Source of the DNA: Paraburkholderia mimosarum LMG 23256 = NBRC 106338
GTDB lineage: Bacteria > Pseudomonadota > Gammaproteobacteria > Burkholderiales > Burkholderiaceae
Direction of reading: 5' to 3'
Length of the DNA stretch: 64,000 nt
Assembly (NCBI RefSeq): GCF_000739815.1
Contig: NZ_BBJJ01000026.1
Span: 40,091 to 104,090 of the forward strand
The notes under the pieces were generated by a model. That model was not told where the DNA came from and did not search any database. It saw only the letters and a program-made list of their open reading frames with translations. Position numbers and translations under genes: made by a program. Shown here piece by piece: positions 1-8,286 of the stretch; position 1 is the stretch's first letter, and each line of letters opens with the position of its first letter.

Positions 1-1032
1 GTAGGCCGAGAGCGCCGCGCCGCGGCTCGCGGGCGGCACGAGCCCGACCGCCTCGACGCCGAGCGCCGGAAACACGAGCGCAAAGCCGAAGCCGGTGAGC
101 GCCGCGCCCGCGAGCGCGATTTGCGGCGTGGGCGCGAGCCAGAGCAGCAGCAAGCCTGCGCACTCGAACGAGAACGAGGCGATGGCGACGCGGAAACCGC
201 CGAAGCGTTTGATCGTGTTCGCGAACAGGAGGCGCGCGCCGATGAACATCACGCCGAACACCGTGAGGGTGAACGCCGCGTTGGGCCAGTGGCGCGCCGC
301 GTAGAACAGCGTGACGAAGGTGGCGATGGAGCCGAAGCCCGCCGAGCCGAGCGCGAGGCCAATGCCGTGCGGCAGCACGCGCGTGAACACGCTGCGGTAC
401 GACATGCGCTCGCCGTGTACGAGCGGCACCGGCGCGATCGGGCGCGCGAGCCAGAAGCCGAGCGCGGCCAGCGCGATGACCGAAACGCCGAGTGCCCAGT
501 AGCCGAGGAAACGCCCCATCTCCACGCCGAGCGGCGCACCGATCGCGAGCGCGCCGTACGTGGCGATGCCGTTCCACGAGATGACCTTCGCGTTGTGCGC
601 GGTCCCCACGCGGCCGATGCCCCAGAGAATCGCGCCCGTGCCGCACAGGCTCTCGCCGCACCCGAGCAGCAGGCGGCTCACGACGAGCAGTGCGAGCGCG
701 AGGCCGGGCCAGTGATCGACGAGCGTGCCGAGCAGCAGCAGCACGCCGCTCGCGCCGCAGATCGTCAGGCCGATCGTCACGGTTTTCTTGGGACCGAGCG
801 TATCCGCCGAGCGGCCCGCGAGCGCGCGCGAGCAGAGCGTGGCGATGTACTGCACGCTGATCGCCGCGCCCGCCACCACGGTGCTGAAACCGAGATCGTT
901 GTGCACAAAGCCCGGCAGGACGGCGAGGGGGATGCCGATCGTCAGGTAGCAGAGGAAGGTGAAAAAGACGACCGGGATGATCTGCAGGGTCGTCGATGCG
1001 GCGTTGCGCGGGGGCGCCAAATCGGCAGACAT
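1..1032 (-). CDS. MFS transporter, YhhS/YfcJ-like (3' end outside window)
   Basis: The leftward frame opens with ATG at 1032 (MSADLAPPRNAAS) and stays open for 344 codons to the window edge, so the C-terminus is missing. It encodes repeated hydrophobic helices. The segment SRALAGRSADTLGPKK after the second helix is the loop-2/3 signature of major facilitator permeases (G-R-x-A-D-x-x-G-x-(K/R)), and the glycine-rich GCGESLCGTGAILWGIGRVG matches helix 4/5 of the YhhS/YfcJ/arabinose-efflux branch. The protein is an inner-membrane proton-driven efflux or uptake permease; the substrate cannot be read from sequence. It is divergent from xdhA across a 456 bp intergenic region. The rightward open frames covering this stretch look like shadows of a GC-rich gene. 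Confidence 0.85.
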   Translation of the reverse strand, partial: MSADLAPPRNAASTTLQIIPVVFFTFLCYLTIGIPLAVLPGFVHNDLGFSTVVAGAAISVQYIATLCSRALAGRSADTLGPKKTVTIGLTICGASGVLLLLGTLVDHWPGLALALLVVSRLLLGCGESLCGTGAILWGIGRVGTAHNAKVISWNGIATYGALAIGAPLGVEMGRFLGYWALGVSVIALAALGFWLARPIAPVPLVHGERMSYRSVFTRVLPHGIGLALGSAGFGSIATFVTLFYAARHWPNAAFTLTVFGVMFIGARLLFANTIKRFGGFRVAIASFSFECAGLLLLWLAPTPQIALAGAALTGFGFALVFPALGVEAVGLVPPASRGAALSAY

Positions 1033-1488
1033 GGGGAAAATGCGGATAGCGAACGGCGGGAAAGGCGTGATTGTCCCATGGAACCGGTTCTCGTGCAGAA
1101 ATGGACAAGCGTTGCGGATACGCGGAGCGCGCTTGTTTCGCGCTGAGCCAGTGCGCTGCCTGGCGGACGCTACCCTTCGAAGATGCCGCGACATCACGGG
1201 ACGTTGGCCGCAATTCGTGCAGATTCTGTCTCTGTGTCCGACCGTTCGTGCCGAGGGCGACGTCAATCGACCGTGTCCGCTACTCGCACATCCACCAGAA
1301 AACCGCGCAATCGAGCCATCCGAACATAAGTGCGGCGTCATCGCAGCGCACGGATTTATCGATCCAGCGATATATCCCCCATGCTCCCCTAGCTATGGGT
1401 TGCCAATATTGGCAGTGATAGTTTTCGAAGCGTCCACTCGAGCGGCACACGCCTTTTGCGAGCCGCAGCCAACGACGAGCCAGAACCC
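1033..1488. other. divergent intergenic region, MFS gene / xdhA
   Basis: This 456 bp region separates the leftward MFS gene from the rightward xdhA gene and must hold both promoters. Open frames crossing it look like read-through noise. The only clear structure is the perfect 14-bp palindrome at 1401-1414, listed separately. No RNA gene or repeat was seen. Confidence 0.6.
1401..1414. promoter_or_regulatory. perfect palindrome upstream of xdhA, candidate operator
   Basis: TGCCAATATTGGCA is a perfect 14-bp dyad centred about 80 bp upstream of the xdhA ATG at 1489. Its AT core stands out in GC-rich surroundings. With the flanking T and A it resembles sites bound by dimeric regulators such as LysR or TetR-type proteins. 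Which regulator binds is unknown; the LysR gene at 6488-7480 is only a positional candidate. Confidence 0.45.
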
Positions 1489-3030
1489 ATGAGTCAGCCG
1501 ATCCGCTTCTATCACCGCAACGCCATCCGCGAAGTCAGCGACGCGGGCGTCACGCGCACCGTTCTTCAATATCTGCGCGAAGACGCGCGCTGCACCGGCA
1601 CCAAGGAAGGCTGCGCCGAAGGCGATTGCGGCGCCTGCACCGTCGTGGTGGGCGAACGCGACGAAGCGGGCGGCGTGAGCTTCAAGGCCGTCAACGCCTG
1701 CATCCAGTTCCTGCCGACGCTCGACGGCAAGGCGCTCTTCACCGTCGAAGACCTGCGCCAGCCCGACGGCTCGCTGCATCCCGTGCAGCAGGCCATGGTC
1801 GACTGCCACGGCTCGCAATGCGGCTTTTGCACGCCGGGCTTCGTGATGTCGATGTGGGCGCTCTACGAGAAGTATGGCCACGAGCACGGTGGCCAGGCCG
1901 GCAAGGGCGGCTGCGCGGGCAAGGGCGCGTGCAGCGCGCCTTCGCGCGACGAGATCGCCAACGCGCTCACGGGCAACCTGTGCCGCTGCACCGGCTACCG
2001 GCCGATCCTCGACGCCGCCGAGCGGATGTTCCAGATGGATGCGCCAAAACAGCCCGTCGACGTGAAGGCGCTCACGCAGACGCTCGCGACGCTCCAACGC
2101 AAGGACACGTTCCACTACGAGCACCGCGGCCAGCGCTACGATGCGCCGCGCACCGTCGAGGCGCTCGCCGCGATCAAGGCCGAGCGCCCGAGCACGCGCA
2201 TTCTCGCGGGCAGCACCGACATCGGCCTGTGGGTCACGAAGCAGATGCGGGAGCTGGGCGACGTCGTCTATGTGGGCCAGATCGATGCGATGCGCGACGT
2301 CAAGGTGAGCGACGCGTGGATCGAGATCGGCGCGGGCGCGACGGTCGAGCGCGGCTATGCCGAGCTCGCGAAGCATTACCCCGAACTCGAGGAGATGTGG
2401 CTGCGCTTCGCCTCGCTGCCGATCCGCAACGCGGGCACGATCGGCGGCAACGTGGCGAACGGCTCGCCCATCGGCGACTCGATGCCTGGTCTCATCGCGC
2501 TCGGTGCGCGCGTGGTGCTGCGCGGCGGCGAGATCGAGCGCGAAATGCCGCTCGAAGACCTTTATCAGGCGTACCAGAAGAAGGACATGGCGGAGCACGA
2601 ATTCGTGCTGACGCTGAAGGTGCCCACGCGCACCGGCGCGCGCGCGAACCTGCGGTTTCGCACCTACAAGATTTCGAAGCGCTTTGATTCGGACATCTCG
2701 GCCGTGTGCGCCGCGTTCGCCTGGATCGCCGATGGCGACGTGATCCGCGAGCCGCGCATCGCGTTCGGCGGCATGGCCGCGACGCCGAAGCGCGCGAGCC
2801 ACGCGGAGGCCGTGCTCGCCGGCGCGCAATGGCACGAGGCGACGGTACAGGCCGCGATGATCGCGCTAGGCGACGACTACGCGCCGCTTTCCGACATGCG
2901 CGCGACGAGCGAGTACCGCCTCGAAGCCGCAAAGAACACGCTGTACCGCTTCTGGCTCGAAACGCGTGCGCACGATCCGCTCGCGCCACAGGCGCTCAAT
3001 GTGCGCAACGTGACGGCAGAACCGGCCTGA
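1489..3030 (+). CDS. xdhA: xanthine dehydrogenase, iron-sulfur/FAD small subunit XdhA
   Basis: XdhA carries the two [2Fe-2S] clusters and FAD that pass electrons from the molybdenum site to NAD+ during hypoxanthine/xanthine oxidation to urate. The plant-type ferredoxin motif C-x4-C-x2-C is visible near residues 36-47 (CTGTKEGCAEGDCGAC). The second cluster domain has CGFCTPGF and, further on, CRCTGYRPI. The CO-dehydrogenase-type FAD domain follows, with AGSTDIGLWVTKQ and RNAGTIGGNVANGSPIGD. I chose ATG at 1489 (MSQPIRFYHRN); an in-frame TTG at 1456 adds 11 unlikely residues. At 513 residues it has normal length. Between the cysteine pairs of the second cluster domain is a glycine-rich insert with two extra cysteines. 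xdhB follows after 20 bp. Confidence 0.95.
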   Translation: MSQPIRFYHRNAIREVSDAGVTRTVLQYLREDARCTGTKEGCAEGDCGACTVVVGERDEAGGVSFKAVNACIQFLPTLDGKALFTVEDLRQPDGSLHPVQQAMVDCHGSQCGFCTPGFVMSMWALYEKYGHEHGGQAGKGGCAGKGACSAPSRDEIANALTGNLCRCTGYRPILDAAERMFQMDAPKQPVDVKALTQTLATLQRKDTFHYEHRGQRYDAPRTVEALAAIKAERPSTRILAGSTDIGLWVTKQMRELGDVVYVGQIDAMRDVKVSDAWIEIGAGATVERGYAELAKHYPELEEMWLRFASLPIRNAGTIGGNVANGSPIGDSMPGLIALGARVVLRGGEIEREMPLEDLYQAYQKKDMAEHEFVLTLKVPTRTGARANLRFRTYKISKRFDSDISAVCAAFAWIADGDVIREPRIAFGGMAATPKRASHAEAVLAGAQWHEATVQAAMIALGDDYAPLSDMRATSEYRLEAAKNTLYRFWLETRAHDPLAPQALNVRNVTAEPA

Positions 3031-3050
3031 GATATTCGGAGAACGAAACA

Positions 3051-5423
3051 ATGAACCAGCAAGCCGAACCGTTCCTGGACGAACTGAAAGCGCACGACCC
3101 CGTCGAGTCGTTCACGCAGGTGCACGTCTCGCGTCCGCACGAATCCGCCCATCTGCATGTGAGCGGGCGCGCCACGTACACCGACGACATTCCGCTCGTG
3201 GCAGGCACGCTGCACGCCGCGCTCGGTCTCTCGCAGAAGGCTCATGCGCGCATCGTCTCGATGGATCTCGCGAAAGTGCGTGCCACGCCGGGCGTGGTGG
3301 CCGTGCTCACGGCCGACGACATTCCCGGCGTGAACGATTGCGGCCCGATCATCCACGACGATCCGGTTCTCGCCGATGGCGTCGTGCAGTACGTCGGCCA
3401 GCCGATGTTCATCGTGGTGGCGGCTTCGCACGACACGGCGCGCCTCGCTGCGCGCCGCGCCGAGGTGCGCTACGAAGAGCTGCCCGCGGTGCTCACGGCG
3501 CAGCAGGCGCGCGCCGCCGGGCAATCCGTGCTGCCGCCGATGAAGCTCGCGCGCGGCGAGGCGTCCGCGCGTGCCGCACGCGCCGCGCATCGCCACGAGG
3601 GCGAGATGCTGCTCGGCGGGCAGGAGCAGTTCTATCTCGAAGGGCAGATCGCGTACGCGGTGCCGAAGGACGACGACGGCATGCACGTGTGGTGCTCCAC
3701 GCAGCATCCGAGCGAAATGCAGCACCTCGTCGCGCACGTGCTGGGCGTCGCCTCGCACAACGTGCTGGTGGAGTGCCGCCGCATGGGCGGCGGTTTTGGC
3801 GGCAAGGAATCGCAGTCGGGGCTCTTTGCCTGCTGCGCCGCGCTCGCCGCATGGAAGCTGCTTTGCCCCGTGAAACTGCGCCCCGACCGCGACGACGACA
3901 TGATGGTGACGGGCAAGCGCCACGACTTCCATTACACCTACGAAGTAGGCTACGACGACGCGGGCACGATCGAAGGCGTATCGGTCGACATGACTTCGCG
4001 CTGCGGCTTTTCCGCAGATCTTTCCGGCCCGGTGATGACGCGCGCCCTCTGCCACTTCGACAACGCCTACTGGCTGCCCGACGTATCGATTTCCGGTTTC
4101 TGCGGCAAGACCAACACGCAGTCGAATACGGCGTTTCGCGGCTTTGGCGGCCCGCAGGGCGCGTTCGCGATCGAATACATCATGGACGATGTCGCGCGCT
4201 CGCTCGGCCTCGACTCGCTCGACGTGCGCCGCCGCAACATCTACGGCAAGACGCACAACAACGAGACGCCCTATGGCCAGGTCATCGAGGACAACGTCAT
4301 CCACGAGCTGATCGACGAGCTCGTCGAAACGAGCGGTTACCGCGCAAGGCGTGCGGCGATCCGCGAGTTCAACGCGAACAACGAGGTGCTCAAGAAGGGC
4401 ATCGCGCTCACGCCGGTCAAGTTCGGCATTGCGTTCAACGTCACGCACTTCAACCAGGCGGGCGCGCTCGTTCACATCTACACCGACGGCTCGGTGCTCG
4501 TGAACCACGGCGGCACCGAGATGGGCCAAGGCCTCAACACGAAGGTCGCGCAGGTCGTGGCGAACGAGCTCGGCATTGAGTTCGGCCGCGTGCGCGTCAC
4601 CGCCACCGATACGAGCAAGGTCGCCAACACTTCGGCCACGGCGGCCTCGACGGGCAGCGACTTGAACGGCAAGGCCGCGCAGGACGCCGCGCGCCAGCTG
4701 CGCGAGCGCCTCGCCGCGCTCGCGGCGACCACGTGGGGCAAGGGCGAAGTCAATGCCGCCGACGTGCAGTTCGCAAACGACTGCGTGATCGTGGGCGAGG
4801 AGATCGTGCCGTTCGAAACGCTGGTTTCGAAGGCGTATCTCGCGCGCGTGCAGCTCTGGTCGGACGGCTTCTACGCCACGCCCAAGCTGTACTGGGATCA
4901 GGCATCGCTGCGCGGGAGGCCGTTCTACTACTACTCGTATGGCGCGGCGGTGTCGGAAGTCGTGATCGACACGCTCACCGGCGAAATGCGCGTGCTGCGC
5001 GCCGACGCCCTGCACGACGTGGGCGCTTCGCTGAACCCCGCGCTCGACGTGGGCCAGGTGGAAGGCGGTTTCATTCAGGGCATGGGCTGGCTCACCACGG
5101 AAGAACTCTGGTGGAACGCGGACGGCAAGCTGATGACGCATGCGCCCTCCACCTACAAGATCCCGACCGTGAACGACACGCCCGCCGAATTCAACGTGAA
5201 GCTCTTCAAGAACCGCAACGCGGAAGACAGCATCCATCGCTCCAAGGCCGTGGGCGAGCCGCCGCTCCTGCTGCCGTTCTCGGTGTTCTTCGCGATTCGC
5301 GACGCCGTGGCGAGCGTGGCCGACTACCGGTTCAATCCGCCGATGAATGCGCCTGCCACCGCCGAGGAGATCCTGAAGGGCGTGCGCGCGGTGCGGCGTG
5401 AGGCGCGGAGTTTCGAACCATGA
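3051..5423 (+). CDS. xdhB: xanthine dehydrogenase, molybdenum-binding large subunit XdhB
   Basis: This 790-residue protein is the catalytic large subunit that binds the molybdopterin cofactor and hydroxylates xanthine. The start ATG at 3051 (MNQQAEPFLDELKAHDP) follows a purine-rich stretch 20 bp after the xdhA stop. Family hallmarks in order are GRATYTDDIP, GGQEQFYLEGQ, RRMGGGFGGKESQ in the Moco domain, NTAFRGFGGPQG, GTEMGQGLNTK, and a C-terminal KAVGEPPLLL segment containing the catalytic Glu of the xanthine oxidase family (GEPP). It has full length. It overlaps the next gene by 4 nt (ATGA), so translation is probably coupled to xdhC. Confidence 0.96.
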   Translation: MNQQAEPFLDELKAHDPVESFTQVHVSRPHESAHLHVSGRATYTDDIPLVAGTLHAALGLSQKAHARIVSMDLAKVRATPGVVAVLTADDIPGVNDCGPIIHDDPVLADGVVQYVGQPMFIVVAASHDTARLAARRAEVRYEELPAVLTAQQARAAGQSVLPPMKLARGEASARAARAAHRHEGEMLLGGQEQFYLEGQIAYAVPKDDDGMHVWCSTQHPSEMQHLVAHVLGVASHNVLVECRRMGGGFGGKESQSGLFACCAALAAWKLLCPVKLRPDRDDDMMVTGKRHDFHYTYEVGYDDAGTIEGVSVDMTSRCGFSADLSGPVMTRALCHFDNAYWLPDVSISGFCGKTNTQSNTAFRGFGGPQGAFAIEYIMDDVARSLGLDSLDVRRRNIYGKTHNNETPYGQVIEDNVIHELIDELVETSGYRARRAAIREFNANNEVLKKGIALTPVKFGIAFNVTHFNQAGALVHIYTDGSVLVNHGGTEMGQGLNTKVAQVVANELGIEFGRVRVTATDTSKVANTSATAASTGSDLNGKAAQDAARQLRERLAALAATTWGKGEVNAADVQFANDCVIVGEEIVPFETLVSKAYLARVQLWSDGFYATPKLYWDQASLRGRPFYYYSYGAAVSEVVIDTLTGEMRVLRADALHDVGASLNPALDVGQVEGGFIQGMGWLTTEELWWNADGKLMTHAPSTYKIPTVNDTPAEFNVKLFKNRNAEDSIHRSKAVGEPPLLLPFSVFFAIRDAVASVADYRFNPPMNAPATAEEILKGVRAVRREARSFEP

Positions 5424-6010
5424 ATCGTCATCCTGAACATTGTGTGCGCGTCGACGAAACCGGGCGTGTGGTCATCGGACGCCGCAGCACGCCCGTGCCG
5501 CACTACGGGCCCATGCATATCGTGCTGTTCGGCGCAGGACACGTGGGCCACGCGCTCGTCACGCTGCTCGGCATGCTGCCGTGCGTCGTGCAGTGGGTGG
5601 ACGAGCGCGACGAGCTGTTCCCCGACGAAGTGCCCGCCAACGTCCAGATCGAGGCCACGGACACGCCGGCCGCGATCGTCGACGAGGCGCCGGCGGGCGC
5701 GTACTTCCTCGTGATGACGCACAATCACGCGCTCGATTTCGAGCTGACCGAGCGTATCATGCGCCGGCGCGATTTCGCATGGTTCGGGCTGATCGGCTCC
5801 AAAACGAAGCGCGTGAAGTTCGAGCGGCGGCTTCTTGATCGAGGCATCGCCGCGGAGCAGCTTGGCGAGATGACCTGTCCGATCGGCGTGGCGGGCATCG
5901 TCGATAAGGCGCCTTCGTCAATCGCGGTGGCCGTGGCCGCGCAGCTCATGCAGATGCGGGTGGCGCAGCGGCCGGCCGTTGTGAAAACGGTTGCGCTCGA
6001 AGGAGGCTGA
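5420..6010 (+). CDS. xdhC: XdhC-type Moco insertion factor, lacking the N-terminal domain
   Basis: XdhC proteins bind and sulfurate the molybdenum cofactor before handing it to XdhB. This product is only 196 residues. It has the C-terminal Rossmann domain: HIVLFGAGHVGHALV near residue 35, DERDELFP, VMTHNHALDFELTE, GLIGSKTKRVKFE and MTCPIGVAGIVDKAP. The N-terminal XdhC/CoxI domain of about 100-150 residues found in most family members is absent. The preceding DNA is simply the end of xdhB, with which it shares an ATGA overlap, so no frameshift explains the loss. The start at 5420 is supported by this overlap. It may be a shortened but functional factor, or a partner may supply the missing domain elsewhere. 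Confidence 0.82.
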   Translation: MNRHPEHCVRVDETGRVVIGRRSTPVPHYGPMHIVLFGAGHVGHALVTLLGMLPCVVQWVDERDELFPDEVPANVQIEATDTPAAIVDEAPAGAYFLVMTHNHALDFELTERIMRRRDFAWFGLIGSKTKRVKFERRLLDRGIAAEQLGEMTCPIGVAGIVDKAPSSIAVAVAAQLMQMRVAQRPAVVKTVALEGG

Positions 6011-6182
6011 GCGCAAGCATGCGCGGCCGTGTTGCGCTGCATCTGCAAGCCGTTGCCGAAACTGATTCCGGCGATAGACGCTTGCCGATATCGCGTCTCG
6101 TTGGCGGCATGGGGCGTCGACGGTTAGCCTTGGCATTTCCGTTTGCCTTACGTTAGAGTAAAGGCGTCTCGGAGGTGCCTTT

Positions 6183-6449
6183 ATGACTGCAGCAACGATC
6201 ACTTCGAAGGGCCAGGTCACGATCCCGGTAGACGTGCGCGACCAGCTTGGCCTCCAGGCGGGAGACCGGATCGAGTTCAGTTTCAATGAGGCGACGGGGC
6301 GCTATGAGATCTTTCCGGCCACGCTCTCGCTTGCGTCGCTCAAAGGCATCGTGAAGAAGCCCGCGAGACCGGTCTCGATCGACGACATGAACCGGGTCGT
6401 CGCCGGGCGGGGGACGATCTCAACAAGTCATCACGGCGCGAGCCGATAA
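6183..6449 (+). CDS. AbrB/MazE/SpoVT-family DNA-binding protein, orphan antitoxin-like
   Basis: The 88-residue protein begins TITSKGQVTIPVDVRDQLGLQAGDRIEF, which is the swapped-hairpin AbrB/MazE DNA-binding fold. Such proteins are commonly antitoxins that bind their own promoter and neutralise a VapC/MazF-type toxin. An SD-like GGAGGTG lies at 6171-6177, a few bases before the ATG. The C-terminal part (SIDDMNRVVAGRG) resembles toxin-binding tails of VapB-type antitoxins. The usual downstream PIN-domain toxin is missing, because the next gene is a convergent lysR. It may be a decayed toxin-antitoxin pair or a stand-alone regulator. Confidence 0.8.
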   Translation: MTAATITSKGQVTIPVDVRDQLGLQAGDRIEFSFNEATGRYEIFPATLSLASLKGIVKKPARPVSIDDMNRVVAGRGTISTSHHGASR

Positions 6450-6487
6450 AAAACGCGGCAGGACGAGAAGCGAGACCGGCGCCTCGT

Positions 6488-7480
6488 TCAGTGAGGCGCC
6501 TCGTCGCCAGCCGCGCGTGCGGCCCTGTTCGCTCCCGGGCGCTTTCTTTCGCGCTCGGCCGTCAACCTCTGCGACACTTCATCGATCAACGCCCGCAGCC
6601 ATCCCACATCGCTGGGCCTGTCCGGCTGCGGATGCCACATCTGGTAGCAGCGAATGCGCGGGAACGCGAACGGCGTATCGATCACGGCAATGGGCAACAG
6701 CTTCGCGTAATGCTGCGCGAAGCGCCGCGTCGTCGTGAAGATCAGATCCGACTGCATCAGCACCTGCGGTACGAGCCCGAAGTAGGGCAGCGTCGCGACG
6801 ATGCGACGCTCGGCTTTTGCCTTCGCGAAGCCCAGATCGATCGCGCTCGCGTGTGCGCCCGTGTACGGCGTAGGCGCGAGATGCGGTGCGGCGAGATAAG
6901 CCTCGCGCGTGAGCTCGCGGCGCGCGAGCGGATGATCCGCGCGCATCATGCATACCACCTTGTCCGAGAACAGGTCGCTGCGCGTGAAACGCGCTTCGGG
7001 CTTCGGCCAGTTGCCGATCACGATGTCGAGCTCGCCTGCGTCCAGGGCGCCGTGGTGATCGAGCGTCGGCGAGAGCGAGAGAATTTCCAGCCGCGCCGCG
7101 GGCGCCGTCTCGCGAAAGCGCGCGATGAGCGTCGGCATGAAGAAGTCGTTGAGATAGTCGGGGGCGGCGAGGCGAAAGGTGCGCTTCGAGCGCGCCGGGT
7201 CGAAATCGCCGTGCGGCGTAGCCACGAACTCGACATCGCGCAGCACGCGCTGCGCGTGTTGCAGCAGCGACTCGCCGTACTCGGTCGGCACCATGCCGGC
7301 CTTGCCGCGCACGAGTATCGGGTCGCCCAGGATTTCGCGCAGCCGGCGCAGCGCCGTGCTGATGGCGGGCTGCGTCTGGTTCAGGCGCAACGCGGCCTGC
7401 GTGACGCTGCGCTCCACCAGCAGCGTGCGCAGCACGCGCACCAGCCAGATGTCGAGGGAGAGGGCGGTATCGTCGTCCAT
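6488..7480 (-). CDS. LysR-family transcriptional regulator
   Basis: The predicted 330-residue protein has an N-terminal winged helix-turn-helix (residues about 5-65: LLVERSVTQAALRLNQTQPAISTALRRLREILGDPILVRG) and a LysR substrate-binding domain (FRLAAPDYLNDFFMP, LDIVIGNWPKPEARF). The gene is drawn from ATG at 7480 (MDDDTALSLDIWLVRVLRTL), which gives the usual short lead before the HTH. An upstream ATG at 7588 would add 36 arginine-rich residues atypical for the family. The order of motifs resembles the NodD/NahR/LinR-like branch that controls aromatic degradation genes. The next gene on this strand upstream is an HCCA isomerase-like gene, which fits but does not prove such a role. A GC-rich hairpin (6478-6500) overlaps its stop codon. 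Confidence 0.9.
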   Translation of the reverse strand: MDDDTALSLDIWLVRVLRTLLVERSVTQAALRLNQTQPAISTALRRLREILGDPILVRGKAGMVPTEYGESLLQHAQRVLRDVEFVATPHGDFDPARSKRTFRLAAPDYLNDFFMPTLIARFRETAPAARLEILSLSPTLDHHGALDAGELDIVIGNWPKPEARFTRSDLFSDKVVCMMRADHPLARRELTREAYLAAPHLAPTPYTGAHASAIDLGFAKAKAERRIVATLPYFGLVPQVLMQSDLIFTTTRRFAQHYAKLLPIAVIDTPFAFPRIRCYQMWHPQPDRPSDVGWLRALIDEVSQRLTAERERKRPGANRAARAAGDEAPH

Positions 7481-7632
7481 GGAGTCGTGGCGGGCAAAGA
7501 CGCGTGCGCGCATCGACACGAAAGCGCGCACGGATTCAGCCATAACCATAAGCCGGCTCGCGCGCCGCCGCCATAGGGCGCGCGGCATGCCGGGAATCAG
7601 ACGGGCGCGCTGCCCGTCACTCCGCTACTCCG

Positions 7633-8286
7633 TTACTCCGCTGCGCCCTTTGCGAGTCCCGAAGGCAACGCCGTGATGCGCCTGACTTCGCGGGAATCGA
7701 GCCAGTTCGGCGAGCGAGCGCAGTAGAGCACCATGGGCAACGCGTCCTCGCCCCAGAAGAGCTGCTTGTTCATCCAGAACGTCGGCACGCCGAACACGCC
7801 CATCGCGATCGCGTCATTGGTGTTGCGGCGCAATTGCGCGCGCACGGCTTCTTCTTCGATCAGCGACTCGCCGTGCGCGATGCCCACGCGGTCGCAAAGC
7901 TGCTCGAAGCCCTCTTCGGTCGACGGGTCGCGCCCCTCGCGCCAGATGAAGCGGAAGATCTCGCGCACGCACGCGAGGTCGCCTCCGGCCGCGATGGCGA
8001 GCAGCATCGGCTTGATCGAGTCGAACGGGTGCGCGGGCGGCATCTTGAACGGTATGCCGAGCTGCTCGGCGCGAAAGAGCGCGTGCCGGTAGGTGAAGAC
8101 GCGTTTGGCCGGGATCGCAGAGCTGAGCGGCTGGCCCCAGTGGCGGTACAGCTCGGAGAGCAATACCGGCGTCGGCACGAAGTCGAAGCCGGGCCACTTG
8201 TCGTGCTGCTCCAGCAACAAATACGAAAACGGCGATGCGAAGTCGTAGAACCAGGTTGGCTGGTTGGCGTCGATGCCGTTGATCAT
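7633..8286 (-). CDS. 2-hydroxychromene-2-carboxylate isomerase family (DsbA-like thioredoxin fold)
   Basis: The 217-residue protein starts WFYDFASPFSYL, the N-terminal signature of HCCA isomerase/DsbA-family kappa-class GST-like proteins, and has AMGVFGVPTFW near residue 165, the cis-proline loop of this fold. The Ser of SPFSY takes the place of the thiol-active Cys, as in glutathione-dependent isomerases. Members isomerise 2-hydroxychromene-2-carboxylate in naphthalene catabolism or act on related glutathione conjugates; the substrate here is unknown. Its ATG overlaps the iscB stop codon (ATGA at 8283-8286), so its original upstream region has been replaced by the end of the IscB element. 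Translation may now depend on coupling to iscB. Confidence 0.88.
   Translation of the reverse strand: MINGIDANQPTWFYDFASPFSYLLLEQHDKWPGFDFVPTPVLLSELYRHWGQPLSSAIPAKRVFTYRHALFRAEQLGIPFKMPPAHPFDSIKPMLLAIAAGGDLACVREIFRFIWREGRDPSTEEGFEQLCDRVGIAHGESLIEEEAVRAQLRRNTNDAIAMGVFGVPTFWMNKQLFWGEDALPMVLYCARSPNWLDSREVRRITALPSGLAKGAAE

Noticed and set aside
121..1146. Long rightward open frames over the left edge (up to 341 codons)
   Set aside because: Their translation is Arg/Glu/Ala/Gly-rich with no fold, while the opposite strand encodes a clear MFS permease. They are GC-rich antisense shadows.
2877..5237. 786-codon leftward open frame antisense to xdhB
   Set aside because: It is His/Arg/Val-rich without family features and lies opposite a complete, motif-perfect XdhB.
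6478..6500. GGCGCCTC/GAGGCGCC hairpin between abrB-like and lysR genes as a terminator
   Set aside because: It has no T-tract on either strand and overlaps the lysR stop, so I do not call it a terminator.
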